64,000 nt of DNA, taken from positions 186,001 through 250,000 of the forward strand of contig JAJAGP010000362.1 in assembly GCA_025084515.1 (NCBI GenBank). Direction: 5' to 3'. The notes beneath the pieces are model-generated. The model made no database searches and was not told where the DNA came from. It was given only the letters and a program-made list of their open reading frames with translations. This DNA is from Ancistrus triradiatus. Taxonomy: Eukaryota; Chordata; Actinopteri; Siluriformes; Loricariidae. Within the stretch, counting starts at the first letter, position 1; the number at the start of each line of letters is the position of its first letter. Positions 32,501 through 44,000 of the stretch are shown one piece after another. The position numbers were made by a program, and so were the translations under genes.

Positions 32501-35500
32501 ACATGTGAAGCTCTGATATATATTAGACAGTAAGTGACCAGTCTGTTCTCATTGCTGAGGTTTTGAATATTAGAGAAATGTTCATGAGTAAAGGCCTGAG
32601 CAGCTTTAACAAGGAACAAATTGTTATGGACAGACGACTGTGCCAGATCATCTCCTAAACCGAAGGCTTGTGGGTTGCAGTGGGGAGTATCTACCAACAG
32701 CGATCTGAGAAGGGGCAAACCGGTTAACAAATATATTGTCATCAATCTATTTGTGCGTATGCATACAAATAATTAATAACAACTACAAAAAAAAAAAAAT
32801 AATAATAATAATAATTATTATAATTAATAACAACAATAATAATAATTATTGTTGTTATTAATTGTTTGTATTCATATACACAAAGTAGATTGATGACAAA
32901 ACATTTGTAAACTGAGGCTTAGTGTTTAATGAAATTATATGAAAACAACAGTTTCTGACAAATACAAGTGAATTTAAGCAAATTGTGTCACGTTCATTGG
33001 ACATAGAGCTCAGACCATGAGCAATAAATAAATAACTTCATGATTATAAAAGCAAATCTGCGCAGGTCGCATATCGGTCATTGTAAACATTCATGGATTG
33101 GAGCAAAACGGATAGAGTAAGAGTTCATTTTAATGTCAGCACAAATGGATATTAGCTAGACTTGTAAACATTTAACATGAAATCTTAAGAGGAAGGAACT
33201 ACTGATTACGATGTGTATCAAACATGGACCTTGCACACAAAACGCATTTTACATCACATGGACATCTGTGAGTTTGGACCATGTACTGAAACTGAATATA
33301 AAGTATTAAAAAATTCTGTATATTTTTTATCATCAGGATAATTATGATTACATACAGCATTATGTTTAAAGACAGCAGTTACATCGACTCCAGCTTCAAG
33401 GAAAACCCACCCAGAGCTGGCTCTGAACCCACCAAACTTCTCAACCAAAAGTTATAACCCTCCCATTTGGAGATTTTCCAGCCTGCAAGAATACCCCACT
33501 CAGATTTAATGCTAGTTTATGGGAGGAATATGTCACAACACACAATGCGGTGCCCCTTGCTAGGTTTTGGGATACCTAGTTGCAATCCGGTCACAGTGCT
33601 CTAACCCCTGTCCACTCAAAAAAAGCCTTCACTGGGTGTGTGAGTGTCAGAACTGGATGGTAAAAGGTTATGTCTTCCGGTGAGTCCCATTGTCTTTTTC
33701 ACCACGTAGACGTTCGGGTACATGTGCACTCTTTACCTGGGGGAGTCATGGCACCAGAATGCACTGTGGGAAGAAGACAAGTTGCTGCAGGGAGTGTGAT
33801 GCTATGTGTACTGTTTTGGGAATCCCTGGGTTGGGACATTCATGTAGATGCTATTCTGATGCATAACACCTGCCTAAATATTAACCATGTGGTTTTAATG
33901 TTTTCAGCTGATCGGTGCTCACCATTATATTGTACTTCTATAAACTGACTGAGCTCCTGTACTTACCTACAGAATATGGAGGAGATGGAAAAGAGCCATG
34001 AGGCCTCCCTCCAGGGAGCACAGATGGAGCTGAAAAAGGAAATGGCTCTGCTGCAGAAAAAGATAATGATGGACACGGTGAGGGCGTTTACTGTAATTCA
34101 CGTTATATTTCCACCTGCAGCTTTTAACACTGTTAATTCTCTGTCTGGTTGTTGCGTATGAGTTTTCTATGTATGTAATTGTGGCTGTTTTAGCTGGTTG
34201 TGGTTATTGCATTACTGTCAGCATGCAGTTGTTTGATCTAACCTTAGTTGTTTGTCACTTTGCTAGTATTAGAAAGTGGGACGGCACGGTGGGTAGCATT
34301 GTCGCCTCACAGCAAGAAGGTACTGGGTTCAATCCCAGGTAGAGTAGTCTGGTTCCTTTCTGTGTGGAGTCCCAATGTCTGTGTGGGTTTACTCTGGGTA
34401 CTCAGTTTCCTCCCACAGTCCAAAGACGTGTGTTAGGTTCATTTGTGTCTCTAAAGTGCCCTGTGGACTGGCACCCTGTCTAGGGATGTCCCTGCCTTGT
34501 GCCCTGTGCTGCCAGGTAGGCACCGGCTCTGTCACAATCCTATCCAGGATTAAGTGGATAAGAAAGTAATTGATAGTATTAGAAATTAACCTAACAGCAA
34601 GGTTGCCAAGGTCCTAGATAGGGCTGGGTACATTGGTACCCAAAATGCATCGATTGAAGTGTCTCCATAGTACTGGAGTAATAGAAAGGTGTTATTTTTT
34701 AAACATTTTTAAAGAGTTTGTGCTTATTTTTGAAAAAAAAATTACATACAAATGATCATTAGGATATTAGAAATACGAAAAAATAAATGACCGTCTGTAT
34801 TTAACTTACCACCTTGCTACATGAACAGATTTTAAACATTTCACAGAGATCTAATGTACAGTGGAACCTCAGAATTGGAAAGCCTCTTCACTAGAACAAT
34901 TCAGACATCGAACGGCACCCTAAATAAAACAGTCAGTGGCGCGATCTTCCAAAGACGATTCACATAAACCAGTCCAGACGCTAACAATAATGCACCAATA
35001 CAGTATGGCTGGCAACCATCATAAAACCAAGAAGAAGATGAAGTCAGGGCGTGATCATAAGCATATTATATTATAGTGTAGTGTAGTATAGTATAGTTGT
35101 AATTATTAGTCTATAGGTGCGATTTCAGACACACCCTCAGTCTCGGCACTGCTGTCCCAGTGATAAGACATGCTGAAACTGTGTTTCATTTTATATTCAC
35201 TTATTTAATGCCTTTATTTTGCAATTATTTAATGTATATATTGATTATTATTATTGAATTACATTCCTTTGCTTTATTTATTCGTAATTCTGCTTTTAAT
35301 CATTAATTACATACAAATATAGCCGTAAAAACAGTCACGTCGGTGTCGGGATCGGATTAATTCTATTTACATTACTTCTTATGGGGAAGTTTAATTCCGA
35401 CCTCAAACAAATCAGTTCCAGTTCCAGTTACCTGGAACCAATTAAGTTCGATTCTGAGGTTCCACTGTATCACTTACTTCATTAAAGTAAACAACTGCCA

Positions 35501-36230
35501 TTCCTAGTGCAATAAATGCCATAAGGTTGTACCTGCAAAAACCTGTGACAGCATGAAACACCTGATGAAACATGATTCTGCATAAAGAATACAGCAGTTT
35601 TTTAACTGTTTGAAGAACTGCACTGCTCTGTCAAGCACACCAAAGACTGAACTGAAAACTAAATTAAACGTAGATGTCAGCAGTGGGAAAGTTAGTAAGT
35701 CAGTAATTCCTAGTTTTACAAGAGAAAGTTAGCTACTGTGACGTTTGCATATGTGGAAAACACTAATCCAGCCTACATTGAAACTAATGTATTGAATTTG
35801 CACAAAGTGCAAATGAAAAAAACAACCAAGCAAACCTATAGGTTTCAGTTTTCAGCTTGTAAATTTACTTTCGGTTTTTGGTCTGGTGCATCACTATTCA
35901 CCAGTCTACATTCGGACATTAATGCAGTGCAGAGGACAGACTCGTTTGAATAAGGCTGAGCTCCTGGAATGTTTACATGTTGGAGGTAACTCTCTGCAAC
36001 TTCACTGTGAGACACATTTCACCACAGTGCAGCTTTGTGTTTTTTTTTCATGCATTAGTGGTTTGGCAGACCTCTGATGTGTCGTATTCAGTACAGCTTA
36101 AAAGTGGACACACTCTGCATGAACTCCTGCATGCTGTTCCTTAACTGATTTTGTTTTGGGAATAAATATGTTACAGCAACAACAGGAGATGGCCACCGTA
36201 CGGAAGTCGCTGCAGTCAATGCTGTTTTGA
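29541..36230 (+). CDS. sycp3: Synaptonemal complex protein 3
   Basis: Coding exons: 29541-29673, 29816-29894, 30509-30543, 31782-31899, 31998-32097, 32262-32360, 33973-34077, 36177-36230. Phases agree and give 240 aa (human 236). The acidic, Ser-rich N-terminus is followed by the conserved block VGVGSEVQTMLEKFG, the basic stretch QTKRKRLEAFTKSSLKGSN, and a long coiled coil through LFRQQQKLFQQARVVQSQK to MALLQKKIMMDTQQQEMATV. The end is RKSLQSMLF, a tail that is nearly invariant and needed for fibre assembly. SYCP3 builds the axial/lateral elements of meiotic chromosomes. The start ATG is six bases inside its exon (acceptor at 29533-29534), so a noncoding exon probably lies upstream. Four introns carry transposon insertions, including a nested pair. 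The 3' end faces ckmt1. Confidence 0.97.
30040..30340 (+). repeat. Unclassified fish dispersed repeat
   Basis: Contains TTTATTTATATAGGGCTTTT, CAAAGCAACTTTACA, GACAAGGAAAAACTCCCTAA and GAAACCTTGGGAGGACCAAG. I recognise this wording as a common teleost intergenic repeat, but I cannot assign its class. The open frame across it is incidental. Confidence 0.55.
30648..31741. mobile_element. Tigger/pogo-like MITE, second type, interrupted
   Basis: The left end CGGTCAAAACCTGGTATCCG and the right end CGGATTACCGGGTTTGACTG are inverted repeats of each other with a few changes. The right flank is TA; the left flank is TG. Ends of the form CAGTCAAACCCGGTAATCCGA fit pogo/Tigger elements. A hAT MITE (30802-31381) has inserted in it, so the original element was about 510 bp. 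The whole lies in the sycp3 intron 30544-31781. Confidence 0.65.
30802..31381. mobile_element. Nonautonomous hAT element, nested
   Basis: About 580 bp. The ends TAGGGGTGTCCAAACTTTTT and CCACTTTGGACACCCCTG are inverted repeats. Flanks are AATTAGTG (30794-30801) and AATTAGTA (31382-31389), an 8-bp duplication with one mismatch, diagnostic of hAT insertion. GGGCCGATC and GGCCACATTTGGCCC near the ends are typical of this abundant fish family. No transposase frame is seen. Confidence 0.85.
32431..33917 (+). mobile_element. Deleted Tc1/mariner-like element
   Basis: The ends are TGATCAATCAGCCAAAACAT on the left and ATGTTTTCAGCTGATCGGTG on the right, inverted repeats of each other. The left part keeps GGCCTGAGCAGCTTTAACAA and CAAATTGTTATGGACAGACG (transposase N-terminal region). 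The right part keeps CATGGCACCAGAATGCACTG and GGGAAGAAGACAAG (mid-domain). The segment between is replaced by AT-rich sequence and an inverted repeat at 32718-32925. It lies in the sycp3 intron before exon 33973-34077. Confidence 0.75.
32718..32925. repeat. AT-rich inverted repeat
   Basis: The left arm (TTGTCATCAATCTATTTGTG, then ACAAATAATTAATAACAAC) is mirrored by the right arm (GTTGTTATTAATTGTTTGT, then CAAAGTAGATTGATGACAAA). Arms are about 70 bp with an AAT-repeat centre. It is probably a small MITE or foldback inside the Tc1-like element. Confidence 0.7.
34277..34572 (+). repeat. Interspersed repeat B, complete copy
   Basis: The clearest forward copy: GGGACGGCACGGTGGGTAGC, TTGTCGCCTCACAGCAAG, GGGTTCAATCCCAG (B-box-like), TCCTCCCACAGTCCAAAGAC, and an end reading CCAGGATTAAGTGGATAAG. 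The early segment could be derived from a tRNA. It serves as the reference for the other pieces in this window. Confidence 0.7.
34859..35467. mobile_element. TA-flanked MITE with CAGTGGAACCTCAG ends
   Basis: 609 bp. It starts CAGTGGAACCTCAGAATTGG and ends CGATTCTGAGGTTCCACTG. TA lies on both sides (34857-34858 and 35468-35469). The end sequence is similar to, but distinct from, the five-copy MITE family, so a shared Tigger/pogo-like source is plausible. It lies in the last sycp3 intron. Confidence 0.8.
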
Positions 36231-36875
36231 GAAGACTGGAAAATCATTCCCATGGTCAAACTGAGATCATTAAATCTTTATTATTTGAGATGAGAGTTAT
36301 CTGAATGGAAGTGAAATAGTTTGTTTATGTTAATATATTCATGTTCAGCTACTTATTCAACTTCGCACATATGTTGTTCTTAAATAAGTTATGTTTAGTG
36401 TTCTTTGACGTTTGATGTTTTTCAAGATGTTTAGCAGGCAAGAGGACATCCTGCCATTTTTATTTGTTTACTGCAGGTCCATTAAAGTATTAGGACAGAT
36501 AAACATGTCCAACAAGAGGATGTAATGTTTAATATATAGCTACATGTTATTTATGTGCACTGATAACTAGTACTAAGCAATAGGACTAATATGAAACATG
36601 GATAGTGGATTTTTTTTATGCATCTCTAAACAGCAAATGTTTTTAAATGAAGTCTACCTGCAGACTAACTGCCATACTTGCCCGATCTTCAGCTTGGGTG
36701 AATGAAGCCCTACTGGGGGAAGTACAAGCAAATGTGTTTTTGGCAGAGTTTCTTTCTACTAACTTTTATTAGTGAGATAAATTACATCTGCTGTAAAATG
36801 TTGCCATTTGGGTTAATCATAGTTAACTGGCCAAACTGTTAGTGAGGTAATGTTAGAAAATTCTGTGTTATTTAA

Positions 36876-36881
36876 AATAAA
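36876..36881 (+). terminator. sycp3: sycp3 polyadenylation signal candidate
   Basis: AATAAA about 646 bases after the sycp3 stop codon, followed by GT-rich sequence (TTGTGTGACA). An earlier use of another site cannot be excluded. Confidence 0.45.
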
Positions 36882-37245
36882 TTGTGTGACATTTCAAACA
36901 AAGTGTCCTGCTGCACCATTTCATGTTTTACAACAGTGCTTGTATGTTAAAAGCAAGTAAGGTGCTTAAGCAGTGCATGTGCCTGACCAGCCTGGGGCTT
37001 TTCAATAAACAGACAATAGTGTCCAGTAGATACAATAGTCTGTGTACAATAAGGTATACATACATCTATACACTGTAGGAGATGCTGGACCTTTGTGTTT
37101 TCTGTTTTTGTTCACTGTCTCGTTCTAACTCCACTTATCCTGGTCAGGGACAGGAACCTGTCTCGGAATTCAAAAAGTGAATTATGGAAGGTGAATGAAT
37201 GAATGCAAGTATATGGGACTATACTAGTACTAATACTATACTATA

Positions 37246-38047
37246 CCTTGGTACCTTGGTTCTCGACCACTTCGGAACTCTTCGAATTCGAATTGCTCTG
37301 TACTCGGCGCACTTTCTTAAACTTGTTTGAGCCAAGCCCTGTGACTCATTTCAGCCGAAATTCATTTCACGATTCACAATTCAGTACACAGTGGTTGGTG
37401 CTCACAATAGCCGGTGCTCAGTGAAGTGAATCTCTGCTATTTTCATCTTGTTTTTTTGTTTGTTTGTTTGTTTTTTTACATTTACTATACTGTGTTCTTA
37501 GTGCAAACAATTCTCAATGGGTCCTAAAAAGGGTTGTATTGACTGCCAACTGAAAGGGAAACAGGAACATAATTCTCCAGAACACAGGCTGCAGTTAGCA
37601 TTAGCAGCTATGCTTAGCGCCCGGAGTTCACCAATAAAGTAAGTGTTTGTACTTTTCACTTTCAATCCATTACTCACTAAATAAGATTTTTTTTGTGTTA
37701 ATAATTTTGTCCAACTGTATGTTAATTCAAGTGTTTTATACATGTTAACTTGTTATTTATTGTAACTTATCATAGACTTCGCTATATAAACACTCGTTAA
37801 AGTCCTCGGTTCATGATACATCTAACTTGAAATGGATTTGTCAAAACATATCCCCATCATAAATCAGGGAGCACCTGTACAATACAACTCCATTAATGCA
37901 TATAATGCCTTATACAGTGTGTGGGTCTGGAAAGGATTCATTCGATTTACTTTATTCCTTATGGGAAAAATTTGCTCGGTTCTCGTCGTTTTCGGTTCTT
38001 GACAAGCCTTGTGGAACAAACTAATGATGAGAACAGAGGTACTACTG
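37246..38047 (+). mobile_element. Tigger/pogo-like MITE, copy 2
   Basis: 802 bp, flanked by TA on both sides (37244-37245 and 38048-38049). Ends are CCTTGGTACCTTGGTTCTCG and GAGAACAGAGGTACTACTG. An ATG GGT CCT AAA start is kept at 37517. It encodes a short frame (MGPKKGCIDCQLKGKQEHNS) that I read as the remains of a transposase N-terminus. It lies between sycp3 and ckmt1. Confidence 0.8.
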
Positions 38048-38471
38048 TACTATACTAATAATATAATGTATAATTATGTATTTATTTGATGACTTTCTGT
38101 AGACAGTCAAGGATCACCTGTGTAAGGACTTCCATGCAAAAAGTGCAGCTCTGTAGTGAGAGTGAAAGCGTGGCTTGTTTTCCATTTAAAGGACAGATTT
38201 ACAGTAAAGGAAATGCAGTTCAGTTTTGGCAGGTGTTTCATAATACCAGTCAACTATGTCAATTCTACGTTACTGCAAAGTAATGAGAACTACCACGGTA
38301 ATATTCCAATAATGGTCTTGAGCCCATGTCCTTCACAATAATGGACATCACTGCATTTGAACTCTGTTCTGTTTTTATCATTTCATGTCTGTCTGGAATA
38401 TATTGTGGTTTGCATTCTGCACTTCACTTACCAGGTATCCTATAGTATCTTACCCTATTAACCTCTGTGAT

Positions 38472-39948
38472 AGTGGTGTGAAAAAGTGTTTGCCTCCTTT
38501 CTGATTTCCAATTTTTTTGCATGTTTGTCACACTTAAGTGGTTCGGAAAATCAAACCAATTTAAATATTGGTCAAAGACAACACAAGTAAACACAAAATG
38601 CAGTTTTTAATGAAGGTGTTTATTATTAAGGGGATCCAAACCTACATGGCCCTGCGTAAAAAAGTGATTGCCTCCTAAACCTAATAACTGGTTGGGCCAC
38701 CCTTAGCAGCAACAACTGCAACCAATCGTTTGCGATAACTTGCAGTGAGTCTTTTACAGCGTTGTGGAGGAAGTTTGGCCACTCATCTTTGCAGAATTAT
38801 TGGAATTCAGCCACATTGGAGGGTTTTCCAGCATGAACGGCCTTTTTAAGCTCATGCCACAGCATCTCAATAGGATTCAGGTAAGGACTTTGACTAGGCC
38901 ACTCCAAAGTCTTAATTTTCTTTTTCTTCAGCTATTCAGAGGTGGACTTGATGGTGTGTTTTGGATGATTGTCCTACTGCAGAACTCAAGTTCGTTTCAG
39001 CTTGAGGTCACGAACAGATGGCCGGACATTCTCCTTCAGGATTTTTTGGTAGCCAGCAGAATTCATAGTTCCATTTATCGCAAGTCTTCCAGGTCCTGAA
39101 GCAGCAAAACAGCCCCAGACCATCACACTACCACCACCATATTTTACTGCTGGTATAATGTTCTTTTTCTGAAATGCTGTGTTACTTTTACACCAGATGT
39201 AATGGGACACACACCTTCCAAAGAGTTCAACTTTTGTCTTGTCAGTCCACAGAATGTTTTCCCAAAACTCTTGGGGATCATCAAGATGTGTTCTGGAAAA
39301 ATTGAGACGAGCTTTAATGTTCTTTTTGATCAGCAGTGTTTTTTGTCTTGGAACTCTGCCATGCAGGCCATTTTTGCCTAGTCTGTTTCTTATGGTGGAG
39401 GCATGAACACTGACCTTAACTGAGGCAAGTGAGGCCTGCAGTTCTTTGGATGTTGTTGTGGGGTCTTTTGTGACCTCTTGGATGAGTCGTCGCTGTGCTC
39501 TTGGGGTAATTTTGGTCAGCTGGCCACTCCTGGGAAGGTTCACCACTGTTCCATGTCTTCACCATTTGTGGATTGATGTGCAGCTTTTAAGGATCTTTTG
39601 GTGTACTTCACTTTGTCAGAAAGGTCCTACTTAAGTGATGTCCTGATTGAGAACAGCTGTGGCAATAATCAGGCCTGGGTGTGGCTAGAGACAGTGATTT
39701 CAGGTGTGATAAACCATAGTTATGTTTTAACAAGTGGGGGTAATCACTTTTTCAAATAGGGCCATGTAGGTTTGGATTTTTTCTCCCTTAATAATAAACA
39801 CATTCATTTAAAAACTGCATTTTGTGTTTACTTGTGTTGTTTTTGACTAATATTTAAATTGGTTTGATGTTCCGAAACACTTAAGTGGGACAAACATGCA
39901 AAACAGTAGTAGATCAGGAAGGGGGCAAACACTTTTTCACACTACTAT
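38472..39948 (-). mobile_element. Tc1-like element, near full length
   Basis: The ends TAGTGGTGTGAAAAAGTGTT and AACACTTTTTCACACTACTA are inverted repeats; homology continues inward (ATTTAAATTGG near 38560 mirrors CCAATTT-type text near 39855). TA-like bases flank both ends. The transposase lies on the minus strand and is broken. Confidence 0.85.
38986..39546 (-). pseudogene. Tc1-like transposase, partial frame
   Basis: A 186-residue open frame spans the second helix-turn-helix and the first part of the catalytic core. VNLPRSGQLTKITPRAQRRL is followed by VHASTIRNRLGKNGLHGR, FWENILWTDKTKVELFG (first Asp; Lys where Glu is usual) and KYGGGSVMVWGCFAASG. The N-terminal helices and the C-terminal acidic motifs lie in other frames: plus-strand TTGACTAGGCCACTCC encodes the WPSQSP region. 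The protein is therefore split and non-functional. Confidence 0.85.
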
Positions 39949-40469
39949 GTATAGTAGAAGATATTTCAAAGTAAGTCAGAGAACAGAGCTTTCCAATGTG
40001 ACCTTAGCAGTGTAGAGTGTCTGGAGAGCTCAGGGGAGCTGTAATACAGCCTTGGCAGATAAAATCGCCGTTTTTTTTTTCTTATGTGCTAATTAAAGTG
40101 CGCAGCAGCATGTGCCTTAATTAGTCTTATAAATTAGTTTTAGATCCATTTTTTAATGCCTGATAATCCACCTAGCTTCTCAGCAGATGACTATGAGCTA
40201 GTACAGTATTGTGGAAGCTATTTGTATATGGGTGAATATAGGTTTTGTTACTTGTTCGATGTAGGTGAATACAGAAATGTACACTACTGGATCCTGGGTA
40301 AGAATAAAAATATTATTTTCACCCCCTTTAGTCATTACCAATGCTCACACACTAGCCAGACCTTCTTATTTGCATTACAGGCACTGAGTCACTATATACC
40401 TCTAATATGTACATATTTCAGTGTGGAGGTTAATGTGTGCTCTCCACATATGGTTTTCCTTCCGTCTTA

Positions 40470-40625
40470 CATGCCAATAGGTGGATTGCTTGCTCTAAAT
40501 TGGCACAGGTTGAATGAGTGGGTGAAAGCTCTGAGAAATCCCACATTACTCATGGATTCCAGGATAGGCTCCAGACCCACCGTGACCCTGATCAGGATGA
40601 AGACGTTAGTTAAGATGAGTAAATC
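40470..40625 (+). repeat. Repeat B, 3' part
   Basis: GGATTCCAGGATAGGCTCCA and CCCTGATCAGGATGAAG match the end of repeat B. The fragment lies in the gap between sycp3 and ckmt1, where no gene is seen. A 162-codon frame runs into it and is treated as incidental. Confidence 0.5.
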
Positions 40626-41005
40626 AATTATTATGCAGGCATAATTATGTCATATTTTTCAAATAGCTATACTCTGTGGCTGGTGCTGTTTTCAACTGGA
40701 TGCAAATAGACACACAAGACAATGTTAATTTATCAATAATGACTTTATATATTATGTTTTCTATGCAAGTAGGTCTGAAACGTTATAATACTCTTAATAC
40801 AGCATAAGCAGTATTGACAGACGTTTGTGACAGAATAGTAATGCCACATTAACACAATCATGAAGTACAGTACATTCACTCCTGTTGTACACAGGAGCAG
40901 AGGTGCGATATCACAAATGCACAATTGGCATGCCGTATGGATAGTGCTTAGAGAATTATAATGTTAGTAGACCATGGCAGAGGAGGACCAATAGGGATCC
41001 CCTGT

Positions 41006-44000
41006 TTACTTCTGGCTAATAGGAGGAGGGATCTTAATATCCTGGCCTCTTTCCAGTTTCTTCTCGCACTCGATCAGGTAGTTCAGTCCATCGATGAGCG
41101 TCTGGACAAGTTGGACCTAAACACACGTATACGTTAATGTGTACCGTCTGAGTTATTATGACTAGCTAGGACTGATTTATATGAGCAAAAAACTTGACAA
41201 ATAATCTGCAATATGTAAGGGAACCCAGTCATACTTGGTCATATTTTTATTTTACCTCTGACTGGCCAAGTCTATCCAGGTTAGAGATGTCAAAAGTGCT
41301 CCCCACTGCTGCCGTGTCCACTCCTCCTGTGCCTCTTTTCTGCAACCTCAAGTTATCAAGGATCTTGGGGAAGCGAGAGTCCTGTGCCAGAAGAAACACA
41401 TATTACATGTTCCTAACAGGGATGGACAATATGACAATATTTTATCATATCGATAAATTTTGTTATCCAACTGCATGAAAATGTCTTTAAATATTGTGAT
41501 TATAATATTTTCACCATATCACCCACCCCTAGTTCCTAATCAATAACGTTGCAATACAGTCAGTGTAAATGTGCATTAAATTGCTCATGTATTGACTTTC
41601 AAAAATTATTTCTCAAATACACATTATTATATTCACATTAAGGAACCTCAGTTCTCGACAACCTCGGAACTTGTCGAATTCGGCTTTGGGCTCATTTTGA
41701 CTAGGAAAAATTTGCCTCGGTTGTCTTCATTTGCTTGGTATATGAAGCAATTGCTTAAATTTACAAGTCAAGCCTCGTGACTCATTTCAGCAGAGATGCG
41801 ATTCACGATTCAGTACACAGTGATTCAGTGAATCAGGTTCACAATGGTCCTTGCTCAGTGTGTTTCTCAGCCCTTACTCTGCTGTGTTTATTGTGTTTTT
41901 CTTTATTTTTTACATCAGCAGTACTGTATTCTTGTTGCAAATTAGCCCCCATGGGTCCTAAAAAGGTTAGGAATTACAGACAACTGAAAGGAAACAGGCT
42001 GCAGTTTGCTTAGCAGCTGTGCTAGCACCCTGAATTCATCAACTCGGTGTTTTGTTTTTACTTTTCACTTTCAATCCATTACTCACTAAATTACATGAGA
42101 TTTTTCAACACTTTATTATAAAATAAGCTTTGTGTTTTTGTTATTTATCGTAACTTCTCATAGACTCCGCTATATAAACACTCGTTAAACTCCTGGGTTC
42201 ATAATACATCTAACTTGAAATGGATTTGTCAAAACATATCCCCATCATAAATCAGGGAGCATCTGTACAATACAACTCCATTAATGCATATAATACTTAT
42301 GCAGTGTGGATTTTCTGGGGGTCTGGAACAGTTTAATTAAATTTTACATTATTCCTTATGGGAACATTTTGACCAGTACTGGTTGTTTTCAGTTCTCGAC
42401 AAGCCTTCTGGAACAAATCCAAGGTACCACTGTATTACTGTATTACTTATCTCTGCACTTTTAACAGAAGAAAACTTTTTAGTGCAGTGGGTTGAATCTT
42501 TGTATTGTTTGTATACATAGTAAAAGAACACACTATACTCAGTAGCCACAGTCACTGAGTCGAACCTCATGTCCCTAACTTGTCAATCCAAATTGAGTAC
42601 CGAGTCGAGTTTTGAGTGTCTAGCATATGAATCAAGTTGCGAATCAGTAAATTAGGAACTCCCGTGGGACATGGGTCACAAACCAAGCCAACAGTAAGTT
42701 TATAAAGTCATGAGAAGTGCTGTGTTGATGGAGGATTTAGAGTACCGATGAGAAATTGCTACCTTGCTGAGGCGTGGCAGTTTAATGTGTACTCCAGCTC
42801 GCAACCCTGTCCCCAAGTTGGACGGGCAGGTGAGGATGTAACCCAATCGCTCGTTCCACATGAACTCCCAACCTTTTTCTTGAATCAGTCTCTCCACCTG
42901 ACAGAGCAATTAAACATTCATCAGCACATAATGACTGAGGAGGCTGTAAGCCTTGAGAAAGTCAGATATTATAAACCTCTGCAATCCTTTGGTTCAATAC
43001 AAATTCTCTCTGCATATTAGATGAACAGTAGTATATTTCATTATATAAAGTTTTCAGTGGAGATAAATTAAATAGATAAATAACAATGCATGACTGTTTT
43101 TCAAAATAAGTTACATAACCAAGATCATTGCATTTAGCATTTAGCAAACTAGCAGTTCTAACACCCATGTATAAGTAGAAATAAACACAAGCTGAAATAT
43201 GACATTTACAATGCAGTTTGTTTACATCTACTGTATTTTCACAGACGCCTATAGCTCCGAGTTGCTGTAAACACTCTGCTGTGTCTGGTGTTTCAGAGTT
43301 CTGCTGAGTAAATAATAGAGGCTTGTGTTTCTGTAGTGCTGCCATGGCTAGATAAGTGATGAACAAGCTCACCTCTTGAAGACCCTTGCAGAAACGCTCA
43401 AAGACCCTCTTCATGTTCCCTCCTTTCTCCATTGAAATTACCCGAGTATGGTCCTCTTCATTAATCCACACTAGGAAGGTTTTCTCATTGTTATGCCTGA
43501 AAGATTGAGATGGTAAATAACTATATATGATAGACACACTTGTGGTGAAAGATGGCAACTTTACCCAACAAAATGCATTTTTTCTAAAACTGTTTTTCAT
43601 TTTGAGTGAACATTAAACGCCTAATAATGTATGGAGAGCCATCAATTTTTTTAGCTAGTGTTTTGAAGGGCATGACTTAATGTCTTGATGCATGCTCAGT
43701 AATCCAGGTGAGAAAATCCCAGAAGTTCAATCAGTTCATCTGGACATAAGGTTTGTGGGAGAAACGTTTCTCCCACAAACCTTATGTCCAGATGAACTGA
43801 GTCAACTTCTGGAACTTGAGTTAATGTAAACGGCAGTGTAAAGTTCAGTGTGAGATCTAGGTATAAAAGGGGTACCCTAATCCTAGTAGCAACAGAGATC
43901 GGAAGCCTCTGGCAAGGAGGATATAATTCTCATTCACATATTCATTTATATTCATATTTGCAACTGCTGGAGTTGTTGTGTCAGGAAACCACTTCTGGAA

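Noticed and set aside
40156..40644. 162-codon open frame between sycp3 and ckmt1
   Set aside because: No recognisable domain, no splice or promoter context, and its 3' part overlaps a piece of interspersed repeat B.
42962..43600. 212-codon minus-strand frame
   Set aside because: Only the part at 43373-43496 is real (a ckmt1 exon). The rest is flanking intron that happens to stay open.
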